From: Paulownia fortunei
Taxonomy: Eukaryota > Streptophyta > Magnoliopsida > Lamiales > Paulowniaceae
Length of the DNA stretch: 64,000 nucleotides
Direction of reading: 5' to 3'
Assembly (NCBI GenBank): GCA_019321725.1
Contig: CM033106.1
Span: 14,544,551 to 14,608,550 of the forward strand
The notes under the pieces are model-generated. The model made no database searches. It had not been told where the DNA came from and worked only from the letters and a program-made list of their open reading frames with translations. The translations under genes were made by a program, and so were the position numbers. Positions 1-10,530 of this stretch are shown in pieces; the stretch's first letter is position 1; each line of letters opens with the position of its first letter.

Positions 1-434
1 TTCTACAATTGATCAAAGCATTTGAAGTTGCAAGAAAAGGACGACCCAAAATGATAGGAATTTGTGTATGTGTTTGTGCAACAGGCTCCGTGTCAAAACA
101 ATGAAATCAACTGGAAAGTAAAACTTATTTGTACCAACACATCTTCTACTATTCCCTTTGGAACTTTAATCGAACGGTCAGCTAGTTGGAGTACAACAGA
201 AGTTGTTTTAAGTTCTCCCAAACCTAACTGTTCATAAACTGAGAAAGGTAGAAGATTTACACTAGCACCAAGATCAAGCAAAGCACGCTCTATTCTAGTG
301 TTTCCTATGATACATGAAATGGTTGGACAACCTGGATCTTTGTACTTGGGTGGAGTGAATTGTTGAATGATTGAACTAACACTTTCAGTTAAAAATGCCT
401 TCTTTTGTACATGATGTTTTCTTTGATTGTACAC
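1..434 (-). pseudogene. Athila-like aspartic protease, frameshifted
   Basis: The retroviral-type aspartic protease would cut the Gag-Pol polyprotein. The active-site motif reads LLDLGAS at about 265-285; the D-x-G-A-S form with leucine is usual for Athila/Tat-type proteases. It is followed by VNLLPFSVYEQLGLGE and LQLADRSIKVPKGIVEDVLV, both typical of this clade. After VEDVLVQ the frame breaks near 120-130. The expected continuation (FYFPVDFIVL, then TEPVAQTHTQIPIILGRPFL) is still legible down to base 1, but in two other frames, so at least two indels are present. The reading starts within the polyprotein, so no start codon is proposed. Confidence 0.8.
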
Positions 435-713
435 AAATCTTTCAAAAATTTGGCATAAGGTGGAACTTGCTTGATTGCATCCAATAATGGAATATTAATC
501 TTGACTTGTTTAAAAATTTCAAAAAATTTCAGCATTGAGTTCAATTTCTGAGTTGCTTGCAATCTTTGAGGAAAGGGTGCTGGAGGTAAATATTTTTCTT
601 TTTCTTCATTTTCACGCTTACCTTCTTCAAACTTACCTTCATCGTCAAGACTATTTCCATTTTTCATTTCTGGAGGTGGATTAGAAATTTTTCTCCTTGG
701 ATGAATAGTCTTG
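389..713 (-). pseudogene. Athila-like gag-protease linker
   Basis: This segment carries the charged linker between nucleocapsid and protease. It has a Glu/Lys-rich run (GKFEEGKRENEEKEK), then LPPAPFPQRLQ, FFEIFKQVKINIPLLDAIKQVPPYAKFLKDL. The last block (a nearly invariant INIP...YAKFLKD) is a recognisable Athila/Tat signature just upstream of protease. It is in a different frame from both gag and protease as they now stand, so indels separate all three. It was probably one continuous open frame originally. Confidence 0.75.
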
Positions 714-2078
714 TCAACAACTTTTCCATTCCGAAAGTTGTAACTGAATTAGCCTCCTTGACTGCATTTCACCTGAAGAAGAAACATGACACTGAGTAGA
801 ATGATTAGGTTGAGGTTGAGCAGGAAATTTACCTTTTTCATGAGTACGCAAAGAAGTTGTCAGTGTTGAAAGTGTGCTTCTGATCTCAATTGATAGCTTG
901 TGAAGTCTGATTATTGATGTTTGTTTGTTCATGCATAAATGCTTGCAAAGTCTCCTCAATGGATTTGTATGTGGAGGTGGATAAGAATGAAAGTTTTGTG
1001 GTTTTTGTGAATGCGGTGGTTGGGCACGGTTATCATCTCGCCAACTGAAATTGGGATGATTTCTCCATTGTGGATTGTAAGTTTCAGAATATGGAGAATG
1101 GAAAGGCTTTTTGAATGTGTTCATAAAATTTGCTTGTACTGGAAGGTTTGGACATTCATTGGTGGAGTGCCCCAAAAGTTCACAATTGCTACAAACTTCT
1201 TCCTCTTGCACAGATTTGATTTCCTTTACTTTCTTAAGTTCCATGGCTTCAACTTTTCTTGTTAAACTAGCAAGTCTAGCATTTAGATCATCTTCTGGGC
1301 TAAGGTAATATTTTCCTTTATTACTATTAGCAAGATTAGATCTAATAGAACCTTCGGAAGAATTAACACTATGCCATGATTGAGAGTTTTCTGCCAAATG
1401 ATCTAGGTATTCTAGGGCTTCATCAGGTTCCTTATCAAGAAACTCACCATTACACATTGTTTCAACAAATTGTTTTGTTTCAGGAGTTAAACCTTCATAA
1501 AAGAAACTAATTAAGCGCCATTTTTCAAAACCATGATGTGGGCATGAATTCAACAAATCTTTAAATTTTTCCCAACATTGAAAGAAAACTTCATTCGAAT
1601 TTTGAGAAAAATTTTGAATTTGTCTTTTCAAAGCATTAGTTTTATGAGTTGGAAAGAATTTTTTCAAGAATTCAGCTTGCATTTCTTGCCAAGTGCCAAT
1701 TGACCTAGGTTTTAAAGAATTAAGCCAATTTTTTGCTTTATCTTTTAAAGAGAAAGGAAATAATTTGAGCTTAACAATCTCATTTGTGCAAGTTTGATCA
1801 TCAAAAGTGGCACATACTTCATCAAATTCTTTTAAATGCAAGTAAGGACTTTCAGAGTCTAAACCATGGAAATTAGGAAGTAAAGGGATCATACCTGACT
1901 TGAATCGAAAATTATTTGCATTTAGAGGAAAAATGAAACAAGAAGGAGAAGAATTTCGAGGAGGTTGCAAGTAATAACGCATGGTACGCACCTGTTGATT
2001 CTCATTTTCATCCTGGACACTTTCATTTTCAGCCATGGTGGAAGTGTGTGGAGATGATTCAAATAAATTTCCAAACAA
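714..2078 (-). CDS. gag: Athila-like Gag (capsid and nucleocapsid)
   Basis: A 454-residue open frame. The likely start is the internal MAENESV at residue 15 (about 2036). Residues about 85-235 match the retrotransposon gag (capsid) domain: LKLFPFSLKDKAKNWLNSL, W-x-EMQAEFLKKFFP, FFQCWEKFKDLLNSCPHHGF, FYEGLTPETKQFVETMCNG and ALEYLDHLAENSQSW. A coiled-coil-like Lys/Glu stretch follows. A CCHC zinc knuckle (CSNCELLGHSTNEC, spacing C-2-C-4-H-4-C) binds the RNA genome. After about residue 375 the frame slips: the expected block near an EETLQAF motif is read in another frame, then returns at TLTTSLRTHEKGKFPAQPQP. This is the longest open frame in the window, but the C-terminus is damaged. Confidence 0.85.
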   Translation of the reverse strand: MFGNLFESSPHTSTMAENESVQDENENQQVRTMRYYLQPPRNSSPSCFIFPLNANNFRFKSGMIPLLPNFHGLDSESPYLHLKEFDEVCATFDDQTCTNEIVKLKLFPFSLKDKAKNWLNSLKPRSIGTWQEMQAEFLKKFFPTHKTNALKRQIQNFSQNSNEVFFQCWEKFKDLLNSCPHHGFEKWRLISFFYEGLTPETKQFVETMCNGEFLDKEPDEALEYLDHLAENSQSWHSVNSSEGSIRSNLANSNKGKYYLSPEDDLNARLASLTRKVEAMELKKVKEIKSVQEEEVCSNCELLGHSTNECPNLPVQANFMNTFKKPFHSPYSETYNPQWRNHPNFSWRDDNRAQPPHSQKPQNFHSYPPPHTNPLRRLCKHLCMNKQTSIIRLHKLSIEIRSTLSTLTTSLRTHEKGKFPAQPQPNHSTQCHVSSSGEMQSRRLIQLQLSEWKSC

Positions 2079-2212
2079 AGTTTCGGAATTATTTCTTACT
2101 AAGCGTCGAGAATTATGACTACGATACCATATAACATATATCCATAAAGAAAATAAACAAACTATATTTACAAAGAAAAAATATTAACAAACCTGAATAC
2201 TTACCTTGCCTT

Positions 2213-2229
2213 CCCGCAACGGCGCAAAA
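2213..2229 (-). other. Primer binding site, tRNA-Asp type, one base missing
   Basis: The plus strand reads CCCGCAACGGCGCAAA, close to the 3' end of plant tRNA-Asp (…CCGGCAACGGCGCCA). On the element strand this is a tRNA-Asp primer site with one C of the terminal GGCGCC lost and one mismatch. It lies immediately inside the LTR end, as expected. Athila elements commonly use this primer. The damage would weaken priming. Confidence 0.75.
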
Positions 2230-2232
2230 ACT

Positions 2233-3839
2233 TGCTACTTTAAGGTTGCAAACCCAAGTGCAGGTTGTAGTAAGTAATAAATTTCTCGTGAGTCCGAGGT
2301 CGATCCACAGGGAAGTTGTTTGAAGAATTCAAGTTTATATTTATAAAAAGATGGAGTTTATGTGAATCAAAAATATATGAACAATTAATATATGATGTAA
2401 CTAAAGAAAAAACCGAAGTAATAAAAGTACTGAGGATTAGGGATCCACTCTTGAGTTTTGGATAGATAAATGGTTATTTATTCTTTTTACCTCTATTAAT
2501 TGCCACAATTGGAATCCATACATAATGAAGGTTCCAATGGGAAGATATTATCAAGTAACTCATGCAATAAGGTAATCATGATATTGTCTTACTATTGCAA
2601 ATTATCTCTTAACGCCAACACTTATTTATGGGATCAAGCATTTGTGTACTCCTTTGTCAACAACAAATCAAGGTTTCACATTAGCAGTCTGGGGTAAAAC
2701 CGTACAATAAGCTAAATGAACCCAAGTATTTGTTGTGCCATTGGAGATACATAAATCAAGAATCACCACAAAAATAAGTAGGGTTTAGATCAAAAATAAT
2801 AATAATAATACAACATACTTAAACAATTTCTACCCTTATAACCATTTCTCTTCCTCCATCAAGAGATTCACCCTTTTTCCTCAGCAAAATGAAATTTAGA
2901 AAGACATAATAAAAGTAACAAAGACTAAAAATATAAGAGAAACTAGAGAATGCATTTCTATTACTACTAGAAAACTTACAATACTAGAAAATATACAAAC
3001 TAGATAACTTAGCCTAAAGAAACCCTTTTTCCTCCATCTTACAAGCTGAATACATGGCCTATTTATAGTACTTGGAGTAAGCTAGAGGCCAAACAAATAA
3101 TGGAGGGGTTAATCAAGTGGTATGCTAGTTGCCAAGAGTTGGTAAATTGTTACACAAATTTCTCATCCACTGAATTGAATTACATTTTTCGGTCAGATAC
3201 AGCCAGATTTTGAAGATACGTGAAGAATACAAATTGTAGATCTTTCAACGCTGATATATTTTCATATATCTTTTGTCAAATTTGGCGATCGGATGAAGGA
3301 GATATGGTCAAATTACCGAGTCATGTCCAAGAGCCGCCCTGTAACATCAGCAGCAATTTGCAGCCTATGGTTTGACCATTTCGACACATTTTCACACCAT
3401 CTTGTCTTCAGCAAAATTGTTTATTTACCTCTTGGGTATAACATATCCGAATTTCAGACCAAAATAAATTTGGTCTCAAGATATATAACCGAATTGGTAA
3501 AATAAGTCAATACTGGGCTGAAATCTGATCCGAATTTTGGTGATCCATTTTGTGTAATTACTTGGACGAATTTTCTGCTATCATCAAGACTGAATTGGCT
3601 GAGCCTCCAACATAAAAGTTGTACCTCTATCTCTTGGCTTTCAAATGAAACAAGCTTCAGGTCCATAGAGCTTTTGATCATGAAGTTATGCTTAAATTAC
3701 AAAAACTGCACAAGTCTGAAAACATGCTTCCATTTATTCCCTAACACAAAACATTAATAAAACAAGAATATTAACAAGAATAAAGCAAGAAAAGCATAAA
3801 GGATTTGATATAAAAATATGTCAAAATATGCACTTATCA
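2233..3839 (-). repeat. Athila-like 5' LTR
   Basis: On the element strand it starts TGATAAGTGCATATTTTGAC (3839 downward) and ends at a CA next to the primer site, giving about 1.6 kb. That is a usual length for Athila-type LTRs. The outer edge falls exactly where homology to the copia leader (compare 8988 onward) resumes. No second LTR is in the window, so identity between LTRs, and hence age, cannot be measured. Short open frames inside (for example 3293-3505) look like chance. Confidence 0.75.
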
Positions 3840-4119
3840 CTTATTATATATATATGTTAGATGCATGTATAGGTTTATTTAATACTTTCCTTTTGATTCT
3901 GCTTGCCCATCATTAGGTTAGTGCAACATTAAATAAACAAACTAAAACTAGATGAGGTCTTGAAATTATAAAGCATACCTTCACTTGATTGTCAAGTTTA
4001 ATGAATTTTGTTAAAAATTCTATTAACAAGAAAATATGGGCAAAATTGGGCTAGGGCAATCGTCATGCCTTCCATCAAAAGCAGAAGACACGACAATGGT
4101 ACCACATTTTGGACATTGT

Positions 4120-4226
4120 CCATGACTCGTGGGATGCCTAAGTGATGGAAAGTTATGATCTCTACTAAGCATGGGTATGCCCATGTGATGGATTCATCTT
4201 TATCATTGTTCATGAGTCGTAGGATG
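4120..4226 (+). promoter_or_regulatory. Paired leader motif, copia copy 1
   Basis: Two copies of a motif close to CCATGAGTCGTGGGATG start at 4120 and 4210, 90 bp apart. They lie in the long untranslated leader between primer site and gag. The same pair with nearly the same spacing occurs in the other three copia leaders of this window. The role is unknown; a packaging, dimerisation or translation-control element is my inference. Confidence 0.55.
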
Positions 4227-4365
4227 TTTAGATGCTCCATCTACATAGATGTTTGATAGGTACTACTGAACTTAGTACCATATGTCGTCATATTATTAGG
4301 GCAAATGGGAAGTGGTGAGAAAAAATATCTTGGGGTTTCATATGATGTAATTGACCAAGTTGGGT

Positions 4366-4740
4366 ATTTTATACATTGATTTGCTTAGGACCCTTCGATC
4401 CAATCCGAAAATAGCTTATGTCCTCGATATGTCATCGTCGTCGGATCCACTAAGGAAGCGCTTGTGGATTATCATCGACATGTTGAATATGATCTGCAAG
4501 TTGGGTGCTATATGATAGCATCTATGTCACATGAGTTACAGAGACAACATGAGAATATAGCACATTCACATTCACCGCAAGAGTTGTATGGTGAACACAC
4601 TAGGCAGGTGAGATATCAAATCTCGAAAGAGCTATTTTGATGTCGTATGACAGAAGGCTCTTCAGTCGAAGGCCATGGGCTGAAGATGATAGGCCTTATC
4701 GAAAGGCTAGAGTCCCTTAGAGTTGTTATGGATAATGGAA
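4366..4740 (+). pseudogene. Copia Gag fragment, copy 1
   Basis: Frame-broken remains of a copia Gag of the UBN2 type. Legible stretches include KIAYVLDMSSSS, LVDYHRHVEYDLQ, YMIASMSHEL and ELYGEHTRQVRYQISKEL. MTEGSSVEGHGLKMIGLIERL follows, equivalent to the better copy at 55618-56414. The N-terminus (MAKNPLA in copy 2) is deleted. The C-terminus with the zinc knuckle is lost at the junction with RT near 4740. Stops include a TGA after KEL. Confidence 0.75.
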
Positions 4741-5847
4741 GCGAGCAAAAAAGTTTGCAAGCTTCAGAGATCCATTTATGGACTTAAACAAGCTTTCCGA
4801 AGCTAGAACATTTAATTTGATGAGGCAATCAAATCATTTGGTTTTCTCAAGAATTTGGATGAACCAAGTGTGTACAAGAAGGTTAGTAGGAGCCCAGTTA
4901 CATGTTTGTACTTTAGTTGATAATATCCTACTCATTGGTAATGTTGTGGGAATGTTGCAATTAATAAAGGCTTGGTTGTTTACTCATACATTTTTGGGAT
5001 CAAGATCTACAGAGATAGATCAAAGAGGATGATTAGACTATCCCAATCTATATATATAGATAAGATGCTGAAGAGGTTTAACATGCAGGAATCCAAGAGG
5101 GGATATATTCTTATGAGTTACAGTATCCCTTTCTCTAAGTCTATGTCTCCAAAGACTTTTGAGGAAAGAAAAATGATGACTCTTATACCTTATATATCCT
5201 CCATTGGAAACTTAATGTATGCCATGCCATGTTCTAGGCCTGATGTTGCATATGCTCGGAGTGTCATGAGTAGATATCAATCTAATCCAGGCGAACAAAA
5301 CTGGAAAGCATAAATACAATCCTCAAGTACTTACGGAGGACTAGGACTAGGATCTGTTCTTTATTTATGGTAATAGAGAACTAAAACTATTTACAGATTC
5401 TAGTTTTTAGTCTGATGTAGATGATTCGAAGTCCATATCTAGATTTGTATTCACCATAAATGATGGGGCAGTTATTAACTAGAAGAGTTCCAAGGAAGAG
5501 ATGATTGTGGATTCTACCACTGAGGCTAAATACATCATTGCATGTGATGCTGCGAATGAAGGTGTTTTACCTTGGGCATAGTTCCATCTATTGTTAATCC
5601 AGTACCTTTTATACTTTGATAACAATAGGGTGATTGTACAATCAAAAGAGCCATGATCTCACCAAAGATCCAAGCACATCATAAGGCTATATCATCTTAT
5701 CAGAGAGATCATTGATAGAGGCAATGTAAAAATGGAGAAAGTTGCCTCGGCCGAAAACATAGCAGATCCACAGACAAAGCCCTCAGCACAAAAGGTATTC
5801 GAAGGATATCTTAAGAAGATAGGCCTCAGGTACATGGACAATTGGCT
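4741..5847 (+). pseudogene. Copia RT C-terminal part and RNase H, copy 1
   Basis: It begins within RT at a QKVCKLQRSIYGLKQA-like block. It continues through LVDNILLIGN, where the family's YVDD active site is disrupted. Next come the thumb/connection (GIKIYRDRSKRMIRLSQS, YIDKMLKRFNM, LMYAMPCSRPDVAYA, SRYQSNPGEQNWKA) and RNase H (IVDSTTEAKYIIACDA). The end reads ADPQTKPSAQKVFEGYLKKIGLRYM, typical of copia Pol C-termini. At least three frame changes and a stop are present. Confidence 0.8.
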
Positions 5848-5857
5848 CTAGGGGAAG

Positions 5858-7852
5858 TGAGAGATTATTAGAGAGTAGTGCATGGGCGAGCCAACTACTG
5901 ACCACTTGAATACTCTTGTAAAAATGATCCTATTAGAAATATATTAATAAAATTGGCAATTTATTTATCTTTATTTCATTTTTTCAATTAGGATAAAGTG
6001 CATAGACCATACTTAATTATGGGGCATGGTCGCTCATATGATGGCGATCATAGAAGATGCATCTATGTTTTTGGCCTTAATTTCATTCCAAGTGGGGTTC
6101 ATTGAGATGGGACATTTGTATACATAGAAATACTCTCGCACATAATGCATGCTCAAAATGAGGATGTCTCATTCCATAGGCCTTGGCCTGGGGATGCTAG
6201 TGTACATGTGTGGGGGCTCGATAGGGAACGTGAACATCGAACAGGCCCATGGAAAATTCTTGTAAGAAATGTTATTTGTCGAATGAGAACTTTCCAATTA
6301 CAATTGTGGGTATGAGTTAGTCCTTTAATTTAAGGCACTATGGTAGCCTTGTGCACGACATCGTATGCTTTGATGTATTTTTTGATGCATGACAATCACA
6401 AAGGTTTACGTTGGGCATATGATTTTTGTGTATGGAGGTTAATGAGTGACCAATAAATGATCTGTCACCTATCTGGTAGAATAAGTGAACCTCCTATGCA
6501 TTTCAACGTCCTTAACTCAAAAAGACTCTGGCTAAAGCAAGATGAATATTAGACGAGGATTTTCAAATTATTTATCAAGAGTTAATGAGAAGAGAAATGA
6601 AATCATAGTTGTTGAGTCAAATAGAGTTTTGACTAATAATCCATGCCCTAGACTTAATCGGCACATTAGTTGATGGAAGGTTAGGAATTGCACAACATTC
6701 GTAACGGAATAAGTTCACTTGCTATTTCATCTAAGACTAGGAGACAAGATGAACTGCTAGCTTAGTTGTGAATCTAACGGGTCACACACAAAATGAGATG
6801 GATCACTTCTATCTAAAATTTAAATCCAAGGAGTTGGATCAAGTTGATTAATAGTAATTAATTAACTTGGAGCTAGAATTAATTTAATATTAAAATTAAT
6901 TCATCTAATTAAATAATAGGATTATTTAATTAGGCCTAATAATTAGGGGCTTGTTTGGGAGTTATTAATTAGTTGATTGGACCATAAATTAATTTAACTA
7001 ATATAAATAATTAAATAATTTCTATTGGGCCTAATTTGATTAGGTGGTCCATTAGAACCATTTAATTAGGCTTGCTTAATTAATTCCTATTAATTAATCA
7101 AGACGCCCAATCATTAATGGGCTCATTGGAGAGGCCTATTGTGGTATTTGGTTATGAATCAAAGACTCCATGTCTTGCAAAAGAATCAATTAAGATTTGA
7201 GTCTTAATAGGAAACTAATCCAAGACATATCTTGGATAGAAATAAACAAGAGATAATTATTGAAGGAGGTTAGAGACTTAACGGAATTAGGTCTAGACTT
7301 GAAGGTATATAAATACACCATTGCAAGGGATGATTTTTAGATGCTTGGGAAGCAACAAAAATCGGCCCCCTCTCTCTTTTAGTGCATAAAATTAATTTTC
7401 TCTTTTCTCCATATTTTCTCTAGTCTAGTTTTATTAGTTTGTTTCTAGGCGATTTACATACATTCTGATTAATTCTCTTATCACTGAGTTGATATTGGAA
7501 TTAATCAGCATTCCCATAAATTCTAGTTTAGAGACAAGGTTTGGTATCTTCTAGCAGAGATATCAAAATGGTGATCTTGCTTGTCGTGTGGATACCATTG
7601 GAGGAAAGACGCTTGGATTCTTATAGCAAACTTGTTCTTGAATCGTGCAATGATTTGAATCATTCAAATCCTCTTTAATAGCTACAGTTTTATCAAAATG
7701 TATAATCGCAAACTTATTTTGTTTTAGTTAAATGAAATATCCAGGTGCAACCAAAAATTGCATCAAATCCAAGACTAATTGTATAATTATTATGCATGTA
7801 TGTTTTAAATTTTAAATTTTCTCTACATACAGTCCTGAATTTTGCGAACCCA
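5858..7852 (+). repeat. Copia LTR shared by copies 1 and 2
   Basis: It starts TGAGAGATTATTAG right after the copy 1 polypurine tract and ends GCGAACCCA. A tRNA-Met primer site follows four bases later, so the same LTR closes copy 1 and opens copy 2. The length of 1995 bp agrees with the next LTR (18476-20542, 2067 bp). By eye the two differ at many sites and by several small indels, so they are old. The AT-rich centre has many TTAATTAA-type repeats, a family trait. Confidence 0.8.
7306..7315 (+). promoter_or_regulatory. Copia LTR TATA box
   Basis: TATATAAATA followed by CACCATTGCAAGGGATG. The same element recurs at the equivalent place in the other copia LTRs: GTATAAATACACC near 20008, GTATATAAATACAC near 32637, TATAAATAGG near 63941 and, reversed, near 21870. 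Conservation and position (about 550 bp from the LTR end) support it as the U3/R core promoter. Confidence 0.6.
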
Positions 7853-7856
7853 ATAG

Positions 7857-7875
7857 TGGTATTAGAGCCTAGGTT
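7857..7875 (+). other. Copia primer binding site, initiator tRNA-Met
   Basis: TGGTATTAGAGCCTAGGTT follows the LTR end by four bases. It matches the usual plant initiator tRNA-Met primer site TGGTATCAGAGCC with one C-to-T change. Confidence 0.85.
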
Positions 7876-8088
7876 ACCACACCTGGATATGTTCGCGAAT
7901 ATGTGTTTTAGTTTTATATGATAAAATTTGATTGTTTTAATATGTCTTTCATACGTGATAAAAATTATTTTTTGCAATTTATGGAATGGGATATAAATGA
8001 ACGTTAATTTTTTTAAACTAGATAGAAAATTTGACGTTGGACGTTAAAATCAGGCAAGAATGTGATCTTATTGTAGTAGCCACAATCT

Positions 8089-8184
8089 GGCACCACAACA
8101 CCACTTTCAAGCGCCACGGCGCTAGTGTATAGTTCACTAGGCGCTATGGACCATTTTGAAGCTTCGGTGTTAGGAGTTGGTGCC
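8089..8184 (+). promoter_or_regulatory. Imperfect long hairpin in copia leader
   Basis: GGCACCACAACACC at 8089-8102 can pair with GGTGTTAGGAGTTGGTGCC at 8166-8184, leaving a short bulge. Inside, TTCAAGCGCC can pair with the GGCGCTATGGACC...TTGAA side, and GGCGCTAGTG/CACTAGGCGC forms an inner near-palindrome. It lies about 230 nt after the primer site, a place where retroelements carry packaging or dimerisation signals. That role is inference. Confidence 0.45.
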
Positions 8185-9731
8185 ACAACACAAGAGTCTA
8201 GAAAGCTTTTGAAGCTTTCAAGCTATGGCACGAGGACTTAATGTCACAACATGGTCGGAATTATTTTCGAGGGGCCGCGACATCAAGCCCAGGCACTGCT
8301 GCCCAATTTCTGAAAAAAAATTCATTTTGTGCAAAAGTTGCACAACTTTGGTTTATTCATTTTTTAAAATTAATTGTTGATTTTAGAATTAATAAAAAAA
8401 TATTTTTATGAATAACTAAAGGTTGATTGTCCCATATCTAAAATCAACATGTGAAGGATATGTAAATTTACATGTTTTGAATATATTACATGAGATTTGT
8501 AAATTAGGCATGTACGTGTGGATGATCAAAGAGCCTAGATCAATGTATGGATATTCTATGTGCATTTTGAAGTAAGAAGCTCCGATTCATAAAAGGAAAG
8601 AAGCAAGAGATGATACGCACTAAGAAGTAAGGTAATATTTTTGGGTATTTAATTAAAATGAGACCTGCGAGTCTTGTCTTTTTTCTATTTTTACTCTAAA
8701 TGTAATTTCTTCCTCCCTTCCATGTACTTTTCTTGAATAAATTCCAAGGTTTCTTGTTAGAAATAGCAATTATAATGAGAATAGTATTAGACTATGAGGA
8801 AATCTTCTTTTTGTTTGATAAGAAGAAGGAGCAAGGTGGAGAAAAGCAAGGAATGAAGGCCTATGAATATATGGGTGATGCATTCATATAATATATTGGA
8901 TCTATTTGCATTTTAATTGTTACCCTTAGACTAACCAAGATCCACGTTAGCTTAAGTGGATCAAGTAAGATATGGCTCTTGATCATCCCTTATTATGTAT
9001 ATAAGATGCATGCATGGGTTTATTTAATGCTTTCTTTTTTATTCTGCTTGTGCATCATTATGTTAGTGCAACATTAATTAAAAAAACTAAAATTAGATGA
9101 GGTCTTGGAATTATAAAGCATACCCTCACTTTTTATAGTCAAGTTTAATGAGTTTTGTTAAAAATTCTATATCATGGAAATGTTGGCAAAATTTGGTTAG
9201 GCCTAATCATCCATGCCTTCCATCAAAAGTAGGAGACATGCAATGGTACCACATTTAGGACATTGTCCATGAGTTATGGGATGCTTAAGTGATGGAAAGT
9301 TGTGATTTCTACTAAGCATGGGGATGTCCATGAGATTGACTCATCTTTATCACCATCCATGAGTCGTGGGATGTTTAGATACTCCATCTACATGGATGTT
9401 TGATAGGTACTACTTGACACTTAGTCCTTATGTCGTCATATTATTGGAGCATATAGGAAGTGGTGAGGCAAAATATCTTGGAGTTTCATATGATGCAATT
9501 AACAAAGTTGTTTTTTTTAATGTTTTATACGGTCTCATATTCTTGGGCATGTAAAAAATTAGACCTCAAGCCCGTTAGGAAATATGATTTCCCAAATTGC
9601 CATCTAGAGGGTGATAGAATTTGAACAAAATAGTAGGAGACATTCATAATTAAATAACATATTATAAATGAGTATATTGTCAAATGCATGCTTACTTTTC
9701 TACCAACATATTTTGTAGATTTTATCTCAAA
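8093..9731 (+). other. Copia copy 2 leader, non-coding
   Basis: About 1.6 kb without credible coding sequence between primer site and gag. It contains the hairpin at 8089-8184 and a single-copy version (near 8700-8850) of the segment that is tandemly duplicated at 33382-33640. The paired leader motif at 9267 and 9357 is also here. It is homologous along most of its length to 3840-4365, 32932-34568 and 54379-55617. Confidence 0.65.
9267..9373 (+). promoter_or_regulatory. Paired leader motif, copia copy 2
   Basis: CCATGAGTTATGGGATG starts at 9267 and CCATGAGTCGTGGGATG at 9357, 90 bp apart. The block is preceded by CCTTCCATCAAAAGTAGGAG and followed by a TACTACTTGACACTTAGT stretch that is also conserved between copies. 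Confidence 0.55.
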
Positions 9732-10530
9732 ATGGCCAAAAATCCACTTGCATCTATTCTACACACTAATAAATTGACTGGTCCCAATTACATCGATTGG
9801 CTTAGAAATCTCTGAATTATTGTCAAGTTTGAAAAGAGGGCCTATGTCCTCAATGTGTCACCATCATCGGCTCCACTGTCGGACACCACTAAAGAAGAGC
9901 TTGTGGATTATCATCAACATGTTGAAGATGATCTGCAAGCTCGGTGATATATGATAGCATCTATGTCAAATGAGTTATAGAGGTAACATGAAAATATGGC
10001 ACATGCTGCCGATATTCAAATTTACCTACAAGAGTTGTACGATGAACACATTAGGTAGGTAAGATATCAAGTCTCAAAAGAGTTGTATCGATGTTATATG
10101 ACATAAGGCTCTTTAGTCCAAGACCATGGGATAAAGATGATAAGCTTTATTGAAAGTCTCAAGTCCTTAGCTTGTTATAGATAATGAACTCTATGTGGAT
10201 CTCATCCTACAGTCTTTGCCACCATCGTTTGACGCCTTTGTGGTGAACTTCAACATATTGAAGATGGTTGAACCCACCATGAAGAAAGATAAGCATGTCA
10301 TGCTTGTTGCCTCTTTATCTTAATCCAAGGCTAAAAAGTCAAAAAAAAAGGAAGAAAAAAGGTTCTTCAAAGAAGAACAAAGGCTAGAACATATCTGGTG
10401 GAGTGGCTAAGGGTTCCAAAGTCATGACAAGTACTACTACTATGGCAAGTCGGGGTATTGGAAGAGGAATTACAAGGAGTATCTTGCAAGTCTCCAGAAT
10501 TGTTTTGGTATGTGTTTTGTTGAAGTTAAC
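9732..10530 (+). pseudogene. Copia Gag, copy 2
   Basis: The start is ATG at 9732: MAKNPLASILHTNKLTGPNY, then IDWLRNL before a TGA. The UBN2-type body follows (AYVLNVSPSSAP, ELVDYHQHVEDDLQAR, YMIASMSNEL, ELYDEH, RYQVSKELYR). The Lys-rich nucleocapsid region contains a long A-rich tract near 10340. The zinc knuckle is degraded (YYYGKSGYWKRNYKEYLASLQ, first two Cys lost). There are several stops and frameshifts. Confidence 0.75.

Larger units (their letters stand above)
1..3839 (-). mobile_element. Athila-like Ty3/gypsy retrotransposon, 5' part only
   Basis: This is the 5' portion of a minus-strand element. Reading down from high coordinates it has a 5' LTR, a tRNA-Asp-like primer site, gag, a gag-protease linker and an aspartic protease that runs off the window start. 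The LTR outer end at 3839 abuts a copia leader whose homologue continues uninterrupted near 8988, so this element inserted into copia DNA. The 3' part, and therefore the TSD partner, lies outside the window. Gag and protease wording match the Athila/Tat group of plant Ty3/gypsy elements. Several frameshifts show it is dead. Confidence 0.85.
3840..5857 (+). mobile_element. Copia (family C) copy 1, internally deleted
   Basis: Only about 2 kb of internal sequence is present, against about 7 kb in copy 2 once its insertions are removed. Leader sequence (3840-about 4365) joins a gag fragment (about 4366-4740). That joins RT and RNase H directly (4741-5850), so protease, integrase and the N-terminal RT are gone. 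The polypurine tract CTAGGGGAAG sits at 5848-5857, directly before LTR 5858-7852. The 5' LTR lies to the left, beyond the Athila insertion and outside the window. Confidence 0.8.

Noticed and set aside
1011..1308. Plus-strand frames opposite the Athila-like gag
   Set aside because: They are shadows of the minus-strand Gag, which has a capsid domain and zinc knuckle.
7714..7977. 87-residue minus-strand frame over the copia primer site
   Set aside because: It spans the LTR end, primer site and leader of a plus-strand element, so it is chance.
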